From: Lachnospiraceae bacterium M18-1 | GTDB lineage: Bacteria; Bacillota; Clostridia; Lachnospirales; Lachnospiraceae | Direction: 5' to 3' | Assembly: GCA_000403295.2 (NCBI GenBank) | Contig: KE159611.1 | Coordinates: forward strand, 497,849 to 561,848 | DNA length: 64,000 nt | Part shown: positions 62,353 through 64,000 of the stretch, one piece after another | Position numbering within the stretch: position 1 is the first letter of the stretch | How the letters are laid out: the number at the start of each line of letters is the position of its first letter | The notes under the pieces: model-generated | Told to the model about the DNA's origin: nothing | Database searches by the model: none | The model's input: only the letters and a program-made list of their open reading frames with translations | Position numbers and translations under genes: made by a program

Positions 62353-62404
62353 TATTCCAATATCCTTGCAGGCATGCCTGTTCGGTTTGCTGCCTCTCGG
62401 GAAT

Positions 62405-62451
62405 AAAACTGCCGCATCAGAGATTTATGCTCTGGCGCGGCAGTTTTTTAA
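62405..62451 (+). terminator. Terminator of the GH31 gene
   Basis: AAAACTGCCGC.../...GCGGCAGTTTTTT, with inner pairing CAGAG/CTCTG, then a T6 run. Confidence 0.88.
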
Positions 62452-62577
62452 TTGAAACAGGAAAATACTGCATTCACGCAAAAGATATTGTGCGTGATCC
62501 ACATTTGCATTAAAATAAGTTTAACAAATATCGTAATCACATAATGCCGTTTTGAACACGGCGGAAAGGAGGCTCAT

Positions 62578-64000
62578 ATGTTAAACTTAAGAAGGCATAA
62601 GAAAGACATAACCATAGCTGAGAGAAAAGAAATCTCTGTAAAATTGCTCCGATACGTTCTTCCGCTCGCCCTGGCCCTTGTATTACTTGCTTCTGCAGCC
62701 GGATGCAGACAAAATGGCAGCGGCCCGCAGCAGCAATCGCAGGCTGCTTTGGAACAGCTTCTCTCCTGCACCCTGCAGCAGGCGGATGATTTCGACACAG
62801 CGATGTCCGCGGCTTTTGCGGAAACAACGGAAAACAGCGAAGCCGGGCTGCTTCCCGGCAATGATGAGGAACTGATGGAACACCTCACGAACCGTTTTGG
62901 CGGATCCATGACCGAGGCCTGTATCAAAGATCTTGCGATGAGCCGTTCGATATACCGCAGCGCTGCATTGGCTAAAGAGATCGGTTCTGATATCAATGCC
63001 GGCAGCGTGGAACTCACAAAACGCTCCGGGGAAGAGGAATGCTATGATTTCTCTGCGGAGATAAAGACATCTGCGGGGAATCCTGCCGCAAAAGCATCGG
63101 GAACAATTTCAATGGAAAAGGACGGGGACAAGTGGAAGGCGTCTCATATCACCCTGACTTTCGATGAAGCAGGCGGCACTTCAGATTCCCCGGCCGATAG
63201 CATTGCATCCGGCCCGGCCTGTCCTTCCGTAAACGGCGCTCTCCGTGTCGACGGAACGCAGCTTGTAGACAAAAACGGCAGTCCGGTACAGCTGCGGGGA
63301 ATCAGTACCCACGGACTGGCCTGGTTTCCAGAATATGTAAATGAAGATTGTTTCCGGCAGCTTCATGAGGAATGGCAGGCAAATGTGATCCGCCTTGCCA
63401 TGTATACCGCGGAATATGGCGGCTATTGCACGGGCGGTGACCGTGACGCCCTGAAACAGTTAATTGACAGGGGCGTTGCCTCTGCCCGGCGGCAGGATAT
63501 GTATGCAGTCATTGACTGGCACATCCTGTCTGATTCCAATCCAAATACGTACCTGGAGGATGCGAAAGCATTTTTCGGGGAAATGGCAGCAAAATATGCA
63601 CAGTCAGACCATATCCTGTATGAGATCTGCAATGAGCCGAACGGAAGCACCTCCTGGGAAGAGATCAAGGCATATGCCGAGCAGATCATTCCTGTCATCC
63701 GCTCCCAGGATGAAGATGCAGTGATCCTGGTGGGCACGCCAAACTGGTCCCAGTATGTAGACCAGGCGGCGGCAGATCCGATAGCAAGCTATGAAAATAT
63801 CATGTATACTCTGCACTTTTATGCCGCAACACATACCGACGATCTGCGCCAAAAGCTGACTGGCGCTGTAGAAAGCGGGCTTCCGGTCTTTGTATCGGAG
63901 TACGGAATCTGTGATGCAAGCGGAAGCGGCGCCATCGACACAGCCCAGGCAGACCTGTGGGTGGAAACTTTAGATAAATATGGGATTAGTTATATTGCAT
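62578..64000 (+). CDS. Secreted GH5 endoglucanase-type lipoprotein (cut by window end)
   Basis: 474 codons visible from ATG 62578, GGAAAGGAGG upstream. A charged start then a hydrophobic signal (LLRYVLPLALALVLLASAAG) with a Cys at the lipobox, so it is probably surface-anchored. Residues about 40-200 form an unassigned domain, followed by a GH5 barrel: VQLRGISTHGLAWFPEYV, IRLAMYTAE, YEICNEPNGS with the acid/base Glu in NEP, and VFVSEYGICD with the nucleophile Glu. It likely cuts beta-glucan or mannan outside the cell. The last strands lie beyond the window. Confidence 0.92.
   Translation, partial: MLNLRRHKKDITIAERKEISVKLLRYVLPLALALVLLASAAGCRQNGSGPQQQSQAALEQLLSCTLQQADDFDTAMSAAFAETTENSEAGLLPGNDEELMEHLTNRFGGSMTEACIKDLAMSRSIYRSAALAKEIGSDINAGSVELTKRSGEEECYDFSAEIKTSAGNPAAKASGTISMEKDGDKWKASHITLTFDEAGGTSDSPADSIASGPACPSVNGALRVDGTQLVDKNGSPVQLRGISTHGLAWFPEYVNEDCFRQLHEEWQANVIRLAMYTAEYGGYCTGGDRDALKQLIDRGVASARRQDMYAVIDWHILSDSNPNTYLEDAKAFFGEMAAKYAQSDHILYEICNEPNGSTSWEEIKAYAEQIIPVIRSQDEDAVILVGTPNWSQYVDQAAADPIASYENIMYTLHFYAATHTDDLRQKLTGAVESGLPVFVSEYGICDASGSGAIDTAQADLWVETLDKYGISYIA

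Noticed and set aside
1..64000. CRISPR arrays, tRNA or rRNA genes, prophage
   Set aside because: No regularly spaced repeats, cloverleaf-type sequences, rRNA signatures or phage structural genes were seen on either strand.

Overview
The window reads as a chromosome segment of an anaerobic, gut-type Clostridia bacterium, most likely Lachnospiraceae. The grounds are AGGAGG ribosome sites throughout, YesMN-type sugar sensing, CUT1 sugar transporters without a local ATPase, a double-cubane (YjiM-type) reductase, a TPP-riboswitch ThiT, DUF1700/DUF4097/PadR and CD3324/DUF1062 families, and a group II intron. No rRNA, tRNA or CRISPR was seen. The genus cannot be fixed from the sequence alone.

Layout. 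1-3.2 kb: a TetR gene followed by two old-yellow-enzyme (OYE) type flavin/FeS enoate reductases, the last cut by the window edge. 3.4-7.4 kb: an accessory patch with an Rpn-type nuclease, then an AT-rich island (VanZ-like, TnpV remnant, CD3324-like, DUF1062) enclosed by 78-bp inverted repeats, then an Rpn C-terminal remnant. 7.5-9.3 kb: an OmpR/HisK pair whose gene junction is triplicated. 9.5-11 kb: a small protein and a truncated AAA-like ATPase. 11-17.8 kb: a LacI-controlled fructan/sucrose operon (GH32, binding protein, two permeases, YesL-like) with two operators. 18-20 kb: a chemoreceptor. 20.4-29 kb: a second sugar operon on the minus strand (YesM, YesN, two permeases, GH43, binding protein).

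29.1-31.0 kb is a group II intron with a frameshifted reverse transcriptase, sitting flush against a repeat hairpin. 31.2-36.6 kb is a tightly overlapping five-gene operon of the STM4011-STM4015 families (LRR-like protein, ATP-grasp, sulfatase-like hydrolase, two radical SAM proteins). This is the best candidate here for a little-described multi-enzyme system. 36.6-38.8 kb holds a DUF4143 ATPase and an internally deleted pseudogene. 39-46 kb holds an ECF sigma/membrane protein triad and an FtsX/LolD ABC exporter with its own two-component system. 46.5-55.4 kb holds the YjiM/DUF3343 pair, an oxidoreductase, riboswitch-thiT, an M32 peptidase and a FIST sensor with a soluble chemoreceptor. 55.7-56.0 kb carries two MITE-like hairpin elements in tandem, each bounded by CTAG. 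56-58 kb is a PadR-DUF1700-DUF4097 operon. 58.2-58.5 kb looks like a type I toxin/antisense RNA locus. 58.7-64 kb holds MATE, GH31 and a secreted GH5 cut by the window end.

Taken together, the ordinary content is carbohydrate foraging (GH32, GH43, GH31, GH5 plus two ABC importers and a chemoreceptor), interrupted by mobile and repetitive DNA. A recurring hairpin/repeat family (GTTACTGTTC... / GTTACAGTTC...) occurs at several sites and marks the edges of the accessory pieces.
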